Source of the DNA: Rallus limicola
Lineage: Eukaryota > Chordata > Aves > Gruiformes > Rallidae
Reading direction: 5' to 3'
Assembly: GCA_022605955.1 (NCBI GenBank)
Contig: JAKCOZ010000011.1
Span: 9,429,990-9,493,989, forward strand
DNA length: 64,000 nucleotides
Part shown: in pieces, positions 24,677 to 33,812 of the stretch
Numbering within the stretch: the first letter of the stretch is position 1
How the letters are laid out: every line of letters starts with the position of its first letter
The notes under the pieces: generated by a model
The model's input: the letters and a program-made list of their open reading frames with translations, nothing else
What the model was told of the DNA's origin: nothing
The model's database searches: none
Position numbers and translations under genes: made by a program

Positions 24677-24892
24677 TTAGCTGCACACTTTCTGTTCTCT
24701 GAGAATCCTGTCCATGATGCCAACTTTAAAAATGTCACAAATTTCTAAGTGTTTGATCAGCTCTGTGATCCCTTCCTTCGCAGCAGATGGTGAAGGACAT
24801 TGATTAACATTTGTTATTCTGGAAGGAGAAAACTTAACAGCTGCCTCAAGTACTGGAACCTCACAGAGTGGTAGTTTCCAGACTTCGTTCAC
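24677..24892 (-). pseudogene. Reverse-transcriptase N-terminal remnant
   Basis: The short open piece contains NVNQCPSPSAAKEGITELIK followed by HLEICDIF. This corresponds to the opening of retroviral RT, where the strand with a QYPL-type motif is followed by a helix leading to the fingers. The frame ends at a stop just before the replaced block. About 30 aligned residues support the call. Confidence 0.65.
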
Positions 24893-25190
24893 TAGGACAA
24901 CAAATCCTAGTATATTATTTCAGTATGGACCAATGACCACCTTTATCTTAGCCATTTGGTTTTCACTTGGAAACCAAACCCACACTGTTACTAATTGGTC
25001 TGGTTTCAGATACTCCAGTTACTCCTATTAGATTACTTTCTTGCAGGTAGGAGTTAGTCCTGATCTTTTGGCTGTTATTTGAGCTCCAGTATAAATTAGA
25101 AAATTTACTGGTATGCTCCTGGGACCAATGGTTAAAATAATATGTGGATTAAAATGCTGATCAGACCATTCTAAGTAGGATTTTAGATGT
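24893..25190 (-). pseudogene. Retroviral aspartic protease remnant, active site altered
   Basis: On the minus strand, IPVNFLIYTGAQITA (near 25070-25115) aligns with the active-site region of retroviral proteases, normally hydrophobic residues then DTGA. Here the catalytic Asp codon (25091-25093) is TAT, Tyr, a single G-to-T change from GAT. Downstream GVTGVSETRP sits where the flap region is expected. Several stops follow. The location between gag and RT supports the call. Confidence 0.75.
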
Positions 25191-25486
25191 GTGGGTTGGC
25201 CTGAAATTCCATCCCTGCACTTACTATTTTTTTAAATCCATCAGATCCCCCTTCAAGTTTGAGTACAGGCTGGCAGGCACAAAAGATTTACTCTCCTGTG
25301 TATCAGGAATTTCCATAACCTTGCTAATTGGCCACTCCACCAGGTTTATCAAAATACGAATTCTCTCTGTGCCCATTGAGCACCGAGCAGGGTATCCCTA
25401 ATGCTAACGCCTGTCTCCACAGTTTCTTGCTCCGAGGTTTAAAATGAGGATTGGTTTGCTGAGGGGGATGGAGATTATTCTTTCTG

Positions 25487-25516
<30 letters not shown>
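25487..25516. repeat. A30 homopolymer inside gag
   Basis: Thirty consecutive As on the plus strand (T30 in the direction of gag) lie where the nucleocapsid region should be. No target duplication or SINE body is seen beside it. It gives a run of Phe codons in one frame. Confidence 0.95.
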
Positions 25517-25518
<2 letters not shown>

Positions 25519-25889
25519 AATCAAAAACATGCATGGCAGACCCAGTGCTGCAAATGTGAACCATCCTCTAACCTGCCTATCTCTCTGCCATAAATCACAA
25601 TCTCTTGTAATAGTTCCCCCCATGTTGAAACAGTCTGTTGCTGCTGGCTGGAGTTGCGGTTATTATGATCAATCTTTTCCTTTAGGCTTTGCACATAGAT
25701 TTTCAAGGTGTCAGGGAGACCCCTAATCAATGGTTTAAGGCGGACCGGGTCAACCAGAGAGGCAAGGGGAATGCCCTGCCCCACACACTCACACATGGCT
25801 TGAATACAGGCAGCCTTTGTGCACTGAATTCGGCCAGCCCAGACAATCCAGCAACTCTAATAATCAAAGCTTCACCGTGCTCTTACAGT

Positions 25890-26306
25890 CTAATAGGCGA
25901 CTCTGTGCTTCAAGGGTTGGTCCCGCCAGGGACCCCGATGAAGGAATGCAGGAGGACCTCCATATCCCCTAGCTTCCTCCTCACTCAGTGACACACCCCA
26001 TAAATATTCTGTTTCACTGTCCCCTGTCATGCGCGAGAATTTCCCCAGCATTAGTCCAGCTTGGGCCCAGGCCGCAGCGTGATTCGGGGTGTAGTTAATC
26101 TTCAACTGTTCCTGCCACCTCTGTTTGAGTGAGGGGTCGGACTTCAATATCATCTGGGTCACCCCAGATATGCCGTCCCAACTATCGGGATCAGCACGCA
26201 TAACTGAATTCCTGACTTGGGTGGAGGAGGGAGTTGGTGCATTTGATAATAACAAATTTACTTTTCCTTGTAGCTTTCGTTTTCTCCCTCTCAGAAGCTT
26301 ATTCAT
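25890..26306 (-). CDS. Capsid-like open frame of Gag, 138 codons
   Basis: This is the longest intact piece of the gag region. It contains ADPDSWDGISGVTQMILKSD followed shortly by basic/aromatic and Ala-rich stretches (NHAAAWAQAGLMLGKFSR), consistent with a helical capsid domain. The Met at the start follows the coiled-coil piece and is probably not a true initiator; it marks the re-entry after a frameshift. The intact length may be chance or recent decay. Confidence 0.55.
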   Translation of the reverse strand: MNKLLRGRKRKLQGKVNLLLSNAPTPSSTQVRNSVMRADPDSWDGISGVTQMILKSDPSLKQRWQEQLKINYTPNHAAAWAQAGLMLGKFSRMTGDSETEYLWGVSLSEEEARGYGGPPAFLHRGPWRDQPLKHRVAY

Positions 26307-26751
26307 CTTTCAAAAAATATTTTTTTCAACTAACAGTTTTCCATTGCAAACACATAGGGAATCATTTCTCTTTCGTTCTGCTTCTAAAGCAGCTTTTGTA
26401 ACCCCAAATTGAGTTTCTAATGCACTGAGTGTACCTTTAGTGAGATCAGCTGCCTTTGCTGCCTCGGACTTCAAGTTCTTCCTCCTGTGCACAAGTGAGG
26501 CAAGCTCTGAGAGCAGTGCTTTTACCTTTACCTTTCCCTGCTTTCATTTTCTTTCGTTCCCTCCTACACTGTTCTACCCATCCCAACACTTTCTCCTTAC
26601 TTCTCCAAGACACATTCGCCTTTGCCTTGTCCAGAGGAGAAGATGACCACGTTTCTGCAATAGTTCTTCCATCGCATTCTGCCGACTATGCCAAATTAAC
26701 TTGACGAAAAGACACTCGACTGCAGCGTTCAAATAAATAAACACCACGTGC

Positions 26752-26769
26752 AGATTCATCACGTCACCG
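26752..26769 (-). promoter_or_regulatory. Possible primer-binding site
   Basis: Directly inside the 5' LTR the minus strand reads CGGTGACGTGATGAATC. The first 11 bases differ at two positions from the tRNA-His type site (TGGTGCCGTGA) and then diverge. A tRNA-Trp type site with a deletion is also possible. The site overlaps the first codons of the gag frame, which is odd. Low confidence. Confidence 0.3.
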
Positions 26770-26884
26770 TGTCAGGTTTTAGGGATGCAATGGAGAAATG
26801 CACTAGTGCCGTTTAGAAATAAGACTACACTTATTGCAATCACAAGAATTTCACGAAATGAACTACTGCAACCACACCGGAGTC

Positions 26885-27310
26885 CCGAAATGCAGGATTG
26901 TGACCCACACCAATCACAAAACTCACTGTTACTGCCCCCGCATCAGAGCCCCGCCCGCATCAGAGCCCCGTCACTCACTATTGCCGCCCGCGGGCCAGTC
27001 GCAAGATGCCCCCGCGAGAAACCCAGGAACGCACCGTCACGTCTCACAACCGCACTAAAGGCTACCCGCGCGTTAGTCAATCAATCACCCGCGGCTGCAA
27101 ACTTAAAGCGTATCAAATATTCACTCACCCCTCCCCAGGTGAGGGCTCTCAGCACGTTCCCTCAGCCAGCATCCCGCTCGTGGGGGTGGGTCTCCTCCCT
27201 GCCAGCTGCAGAGTTGGGGAAGCAGCTCTCTCTTCTCAGCCCGAACCCGAGGGGGTTTTATTCCTCGGTCGAGTGGGCAGGACTGTGCCCGAGCGGACAA
27301 TGCCAGCTTT
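26885..27310. promoter_or_regulatory. CpG-rich block within the 5' LTR
   Basis: This block is far richer in G+C and CpG than the surrounding DNA (for example GCCGCCCGCGGGCCAGTCGC). It lies upstream of and over the likely transcription start of the provirus on the minus strand. A TTTAAG motif lies on the minus strand at about 27102. CpG retention suggests either a younger LTR or one that has stayed unmethylated. Confidence 0.6.
26937..26970. repeat. Two perfect tandem copies of a 17-bp CpG-rich unit
   Basis: The unit CCCGCATCAGAGCCCCG occurs at 26937-26953 and again at 26954-26970 without mismatch. Tandem enhancer-like duplications are common in retroviral LTRs. Confidence 0.92.
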
Positions 27311-27613
27311 CATGTTTGTCCTTAGCGGTGTTCCCCCTTATCTTATGCCCCATCTGTTGCATATCTTTGTATTGTCTGGGCCCATTGAAGCCAAATGGGG
27401 GCCCTTATCCGTTGTCTTTATCTTACTTTTAGGCAGTTGAATAGCGGTTCGGTTGGGACTCAGGGCAGGTCGATTGTTGAAGGAATTCAAGGCTCAGCAC
27501 AGCTTTCAGTTCTTTGAATTATTCAGCACTGCCCTGCTTAGTCTTAATTTACAGGACAACTCAGGTTTGAGCTACTTACACAGCTCCCCATGAGTTGTCT
27601 TTGCAGAGATGGG

Positions 27614-27695
27614 GACTGTGGTGGTTTGGCCCTGGCTGGAGTCCAGGCACCCACCAAAGTCCCTAATCACTCTCCTTTTCAGTTGGACAGGCATT
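27614..27695 (-). mobile_element. Avian ERV LTR end fragment
   Basis: The plus strand TGTGGTGGTTTGGCCCTGGC, then CAGGCACCCACCAAAG and CAGTTGGACAGG, is the reverse complement of the last 80 or so bases of the LTR family seen at 7697. The rest of the LTR is not recognised. A CAACTCAATACA near 27818 resembles the other end, so an internally rearranged copy of about 217 bp is possible. Confidence 0.7.
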
Positions 27696-30600
27696 AAGTG
27701 CTTTGGATCCTACCTTAGAGCAAGGTTCATACTAGACTTTTGGAAAGAGGAGTTCAGCTCTAACCTGGACTCTAATGGCCTGTTTTCTGAGAGATCTGTT
27801 ATGTTAGAAGAACAAATATCAACTCAATACAAATGAGGTATACTCTAAGCTAATGCAGTTTGTGGTGGTTTAGCACAAACTTTATTTATCAATTTATTTA
27901 TCAATTCCTCATTATGTATTTATATTTTTAATAATTTCAAGTTTATGTGTGATTACATGTGTCCAAGAAAAAGACAAAAAATTACAAAATTTTATTTTCA
28001 GCTGAAAAGATGAAATGATCCAACAGAAATAGCTTGCATAGGCTGTTAACCACTCAGAAACACACAACAAATGTATTGTGATCCCCAGTGACTTGCTTTC
28101 GGAGGCCACCTTAAGACTACACTCCTGGCTTAGGGGCAACTTGATCCCAAAGGAGACAGTGCAGATTTCTTTCTCTGCTGTCAACTGAGCATTGCAAGAA
28201 CCCATTCTCCCCAGATTAAGGAAAAAACACTAGTTATGGTCTTTTAACCATCAGTAATGAAAAACTACTGGACAAACGTGCTTCCTTTGATTCACAGAAA
28301 ATATCTTAGTGCTTTTACCTGCAACACTGCACTGCTTGTTAAGTCCTGAACCCCTACAATTTAATCAGATTTTTTCAGGTAAATTCCCTTTCCAGTATCA
28401 ACATATAAGGCCAAGTAACGCAGAAAGGACATTCGCAAATACACGAGCTGGCAAGAGTTCATACATTGCTGCAGTGACACTGGAGGACGGTGAGGGCCTG
28501 ATTCTACAGCCAATAGAAGAACATGCAGGTAAACTGCTGTGCTGAGCATTATTAATGACAATAAGTTTATACACCTGCAATAGTTTGCACCTTTTCCATT
28601 GCAAACCATTGCTCTATACCATGGCTTGCATTCTAAAATAGGTAGTCTTTGCCTGGAGTGTTCTGAAGTTGATAGTTGCTCCAGTGGTTTATGCTACTCG
28701 ATATTTTGTAGTCCCCTGTGACATCCCTTTTTCTTGAGTATAGTAGACTTTTCATCTAGGTCAATTCTAGCAGTCTATTTGGCAGTTACCTTTTAAAATT
28801 GATTGCCTGGATCTATTTATGAATCACTCATCTGCTTCCCTTTCCCTCCCCTCCCCTCGAAATAACGATGGAACCAGACATGAAGAGACCAACAGACTTA
28901 GTACTGCAGACAGAAACTGTGCCACCAACTTACAGACATTTGGCACTGTGTGCTGTAAGCTGAACCAATAGGTGGCTGGTTTGTTTTTCCTGAATGATAC
29001 AGAAAAGATGATTTTTAAACATTTCCAATACAACAAATCAACTTTTCACTTTTTTTTTCCTAACTATTGGACTTGATGATTCGTTAATAATATACTCAAA
29101 TTAAAATAATTATTGCCCTTAAGTTTGCAACATTATTTTCCAGTGTTTTCTATTCCTAGCAAACTGTCATAGAAAGTATAAGCCATAGAGAAAGTATAAA
29201 CAAATGGAGTAAGTGTACCAGAATCTGCAGTTAGAAGAAAATGGGAAAGAAATGATTTTGATATGTGCCTGAATGTGTTAACTGCAATGGATTTTAAAGA
29301 AATTTATTTCCCTGATGCAAATTATCCTTTATACATGATAAAAATAAAGCCAAAAAGACTGTAAAGTCAGTATTCAGACAAACATATCTCTTTTATGAAG
29401 AATGATTATTGGTTTGTTTTGGTTTGCTTTGGTGTTCTAGTTTTGTGGGTTTTTTTGTTTTGGTTTGGTTTTTTAAATTTAGATTTCTGTAGGGTTTTCT
29501 TTATCTGTAGCACTTATATGTCTTAGAAATATATTAGCAGATTAAGAAAGTTTTCTGGCAAGGTATTGTGGGTTTAGGGATTTTTTTTTTTTCTTGGTTT
29601 AGAAGAGCAAAGTCAAGGACAACTCCATGTGTTCTGCAAAGTTCAGCAGTAATATTATTATTCACACAAGTTGTCTCAGCTGTGAAGTCAGTACATTTGT
29701 TCTGGATGTCTCTTTATTATTAATAGCCCTCTCACCTGACTTTCTACATTTGTTCCAGCCAACATTGCTCTTACCTGCTGGCCAGTTCACTTAGATTGTT
29801 TTCATCCCCTGGTTGCCTTAAAGGTGAAGCTTTGTTCCAAATGTCTTCTGAAAGGTTAGTCGTAACTACAGTATTGATATTGGATTGAAATGGAAAATAC
29901 TCAGGAAATAACTATGGTAAATGAAATAGTGAAACTCTTCTCCTACTTTCAGGGCATCACTCATTCTATACAAAATTATACCCCCAGCGTGACATCACAT
30001 GGTAAAATTCACCATGCAGCCATGATAAACATAGTAAAAAGATGACAATGCTTAAATCACCTCAATTTTGACACCACACTGTATCTACCTTAAGCAGAAA
30101 CAGACATTTAAGTGGGAATTAAGTGGTGTGTTTGTTTTTGATGGCTCTTTGCAAATGGGCAAATTTCACCTAGATAAAGTAAGCATAAAATTGGATCAAT
30201 TTATTAAAGTTCTGACTGGAAAAAATCATAAAAAGCTTAGTAAGGAAAATATGACTTCCATCTTGGAAAAAAATTTATTTGGGTTAAATATAATTTTTCT
30301 CTCAAATATGAGTCAAAACAGGAATCTCTAATTTTTTAAAATTCCCTCGGATTCTACTGCGTTTTGATGAAGAGGTCTGGTTTTCCATGGGCCACTTGCA
30401 ACGGTCTCATAATCTAAGACTTATTTTTAATCTTATTGTATGATTCTTAAAATGCTTAATATTGCTGATGGAAAACTACTTATACTATCAAAGATGTTTA
30501 TATAAAGCATAAGTAACACTGCCAAAGAATTAATTAGCACAAGTGATGGAGGTCACTGGAATGTGAAGTTCAGAGCTCTAACTGCAAAATCAAGAGCTGA

Positions 30601-33547
30601 GCAAAATGTGATATTGGTTTAGCCTCAGTAGATTATGTTACAGAGAACTCTGTATCAAACTGCAATGATTTCATCTGCTTGTCTTTCCTTATTTATAGAG
30701 TACCTTTAGGAAGTTATGCCAGTCTTTCAAGAGAATTTGTAGGGGGAGTCAGGACTCAAAAAAGCATACATCACAATCAGAGTAAAATAGTAGGTAGTGG
30801 AGAGTTGTTTTAAACTCAATAAAAAGTAACGTTCCGATGATTTTGGTGTATGGGGATGTATGTGTGCATGTTAGAGTAATGTGAAATACAGAGTACCAAG
30901 GTGATAATATGCCACATTAGGACAATTCATTTTATACATCTTAAAATAGAAATGTCTAAGGAATGAGAGATGGAGGTCAGAAAAAATTCATGAATTCCTC
31001 CACCTTATTTTCATAAATCAATGCCTTAGGCCCCACTGAGGCAGCTAAAAATACATTTCTCTTTCAGATGAAGGAGATTAGGAGGTGGAAGGGAGGGCAT
31101 GTTGCCTTGCAAACATAGGGAATGTCAGCCTTGTCATGAAAATTATGAACATATTGTGTAGGTGTTACAGCACGAGGGATGCACTTTCCCTTTTAGTGAC
31201 ATAGATAATAATAGTCTTTTATAATCCACTATATATAATTTGAAATTTCACCTTTTCAACCTATTGTGTTTGTGGTGCAGCCTCTAAATAGCTAATAGGA
31301 GAGAAGAGGTGAAGTTGAATGGACCAAATGATTTCTCTCCACTGCTGTGCAAAATCTGTGGATTTCAGGCAACAAACTGGTGATGAACCAGTACACAGTG
31401 AATACAGCATTTTCTGATTCTTGGAACTATTGACTTTCCTGGGTACTGTGTTTGGAGAAGATCGAATAACCAAGGTGAGTGCATTTCACTCCAGATTTCA
31501 AAGTAAAAATTGGAATGACTCATCTGATACTTTAGAACTATCTGCTTTACAGTTTGTGAAGCAGGTCTAGAGACTGCAGCCACTACAAAGGTAGAAAATA
31601 TGAGCTGAAGTCATGAAAACCCAGTTTAAGGAACTACTTAGATGCATAGCTATCTATCAGTTGCTTAAGCTAACTAAAAAGTGACTATGGACTGTGCTTG
31701 AGAGGTGAGAGTCTTTATATATTCATCATGGGGAAGCAAAGCCTGAACTCTAATGACTGGGCCTTCATGGCACAAAAATTAAGAAGACAAATAATGCAGT
31801 GGGTGTCTGTTAATTGGAACAACTCGGTAGGTAGCCACCTAAATGGCTGTCTTGATGAGGGGAAAAAAAATCAAAACCAGGTTTGAAAATTATTAAATTG
31901 ACATAAAACTGCACACAAACTAAAAATTGTAAAGGTAAACATTTTATATGGTCCATCTTTATGGAATATGTCTTCTATAATATATTCTGTGGAAGACGGA
32001 GGGTCAGTATCCCTTGCATACCAAAGACACTGTACCTGCAGAATATACTCCAAATACAGGGGCAGTAAAGATGGTTCCACTCATTAGGCAGATCTTAATT
32101 TTTCTTCAACAGATGGAAACTATTGGAGCTTCTAAAAGCATCATTTTCTTTTTTCTAAATTGCTTGTTACATATACATTTTTGGTTACTACTTGACCACT
32201 CCATCATCAAAGCATTGGTTGATACAACAACAGACTGCAAAGAGTGTTCTGAATCATCAACATTAAGAGTAGGATCAGTTCCAGAAATGTAGACATAATT
32301 TTGATGCCATGGATTAGCCTGGCTACTAGCTACTGCTTTGGAAATTCTCCTGCAAACCCTGTGTCATATTTACCTATCTCAGGTACCTTAGGACAACTCA
32401 AATTGTGCCAGATGTCAATGCCTAGGCAATTTAATCCTGCCCTAGTGCCTCCTTTATAGTGAGTTTAGTTGCTCTTCAGGTATCACTGATTAGAGGTTCT
32501 ATTCAGTTCCCTGATCAGAAGCACCTAGAACTGTTTGAGATGAGCCAGAGTATCCAAGGCATATGTGGGGCTGGCAGATAAAACATAGGACAAATGGAAA
32601 ATCACTGCTTCTTAGGAGAGGTAAACTGAAATGAGGTGAGATAGGTCTGGGCATTTGAGGTGGCATTAGGACGCCTGTCTGTTGGTAACTGAATTAATTT
32701 CCATTGACCTTGCAGTGGCCAATATGGTAATTTACTGGGGACTAAATGTAGTGTTGGATGTTGTAAAATATGGCCATTTGTTGGGGGCTAAACGTAGAGT
32801 TAAGCCTTTACTATGATATTCTGGTACAAATCTTATCTTTTGCATTTACCCTGGTGATCTTTTGTCCTAGGTTATTTCCTAGCAAATGACTTACATATTG
32901 TTAAGTATCTCTTGAGATAAAATGGAAATAGCATAACCTGATTAGGGTTTTTTTTCTACATGCTGATGTCAGAAATGTAAAGAATGTATTTATTTTTTTT
33001 TTAATCAAACATTCATTTTGCCACCAATGAAGTAGTGAATGATACATAACCTTCCTAGCTTCATGGTAATATGGAAGCATTTCACCTATCACAGCAGGCA
33101 CAAGGGAAACATAGCAGGGAAAATCTGTGATAAGGTCCACAGTGATGCCTGGTGAACCTCAACGTATTTTACTGGGAAGTATAATTTTTTTCGAAATTGC
33201 AAAGAAAAATCTTTCCTTGGTTGTGGTGTGCCTGATCTATCTACTTATATATTCTGGATCTCAGTTAACATATCCCTGAAATAGGCACAGGAGTGTGAAC
33301 AGTTCTTGAAGGATTTCCTGTCTCAGTTGTGAAGTAGATGCAGCCTGCACAGTGACTGACTGCCTTGCTTGAAGTTTGGGCATCCCATGAAGCTGAACAG
33401 CTGAACAGTGAGATTGTGGTCCTCTATGAGGTGCCACATAGTTATAACCTACCCCCAGAACATCAACAGCAAGGATCCCCTTGAGATTCCACACACTGAA
33501 GTGGTAATGATAGTTCTTGTGCTCATATGCAACTGAAGCAGAGAACA
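27696..33547. other. Unassigned AT-rich non-coding sequence
   Basis: A T/G-rich simple tract occurs at about 29410-29475 and a T12 at 29581. Open frames are short; the 87-codon frame at 30068-30331 matches nothing I recognise. No exon pair with plausible splice sites is seen. Confidence 0.45.
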
Positions 33548-33630
33548 GGGTGGCCAAAGCCCCATCCAACCTGGCCATGAACACTGCCACGGAGCGGGGG
33601 CAACCGACATTTTCCCTGGGATTATATCAC
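33548..33630 (-). mobile_element. CR1 LINE 3'-end fragment
   Basis: The plus strand GGTGGCCAAAGCCCCATCCA, then ACCTGGCCATGAACACTGCC and CCCTGGGATT, is the reverse complement of the CR1 ORF2 C-terminal and 3' region. The same words are seen in direct orientation at 53015-53060. The copy lacks the 8-bp tail. Confidence 0.75.
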
Positions 33631-33737
33631 TTCTGATTCCTAAAACTAACTCAAGTTGTTGTATTTATGGGCTACTGCATGGCTGTAAAAGTACCCCCAG
33701 CTGACAGATGAATATGCAGTGATTTGAACATTTGATT

Positions 33738-33812
33738 AAAAAAATCCCGAAACACCTCAAAACAACAACAAAACCCCAAACAAGCAAACAAACCAACCCC
33801 CCAAAACCCCAA
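33738..33812. repeat. A/C-rich low-complexity tract
   Basis: AAACCCC- and CAAA-type units run through this interval without a single fixed period. Confidence 0.85.

Larger units (their letters stand above)
25191..26762 (-). pseudogene. Gag remnant
   Basis: Several open pieces follow each other in shifting frames. The start region, ATG at 26762 (AAVECLFVKLIWHSRQNAME), is basic and Cys/Trp-containing like a matrix domain and ends in a frameshift near 26573. A heptad-rich coiled-coil piece lies at 26310-26492 (AALEAERKRNDSL). A capsid-like piece is at 25890-26306, and another at 25521-25796 (RGLPDTLKIYVQSLKEKID). The final stretch (PHFKPRSKKLW, near 25430) is basic and may be the nucleocapsid end, but zinc knuckles are not legible because an A30 tract interrupts this point. 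The order of domains and the position next to the 5' LTR support Gag. Confidence 0.75.
20172..27406 (-). mobile_element. Endogenous retrovirus, near-complete defective provirus
   Basis: Read on the minus strand, the order is LTR, gag, protease, reverse transcriptase, RNase H, integrase, env, LTR, which is the plan of a complete retrovirus. The domain evidence is given in the separate entries. All enzymatic functions are destroyed: the protease site is altered, the RT core is missing, and the integrase has a stop and a frameshift. The total length of about 7.2 kb fits a simple retrovirus. The inner edges and left end are fairly clear, but the outer end of the 5' LTR (near 27406) is a guess. 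The class is not settled. The Env features recall gammaretrovirus-like proteins, but I could not compare pol with reference families. Confidence 0.85.
26770..27406 (-). mobile_element. 5' LTR of the provirus (outer end uncertain)
   Basis: The inner edge is TGTCAGGTTTTAGGG on the plus strand. An AATAAG-type signal (CTTATT at 26830-26835) lies 60 bp from that edge, matching the 65 bp seen in the 3' LTR. Short blocks are shared in order with the 3' LTR: CAGGTTTT, AGTGCC, the polyadenylation motif, then near the far end GCATATCTTTG and a CCCTTA. The two LTRs are otherwise very different, and this one is much richer in GC and CpG. The outer end near 27406 rests only on the CCCTTA match. Confidence 0.5.

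Noticed and set aside
24034..24702. 222-codon plus-strand open frame
   Set aside because: It is antisense to recognisable proviral pol on the minus strand and has no domain of its own.
26785..27440. Overlapping 215- and 144-codon plus-strand frames
   Set aside because: They lie in the GC-rich 5' LTR, where stops are rare. They show no domains, and the direction is opposite to the provirus.
30068..30331. 87-codon frame resembling a charged helical protein
   Set aside because: No family is recognised, no splice sites are supported, and the base composition is like the surroundings.
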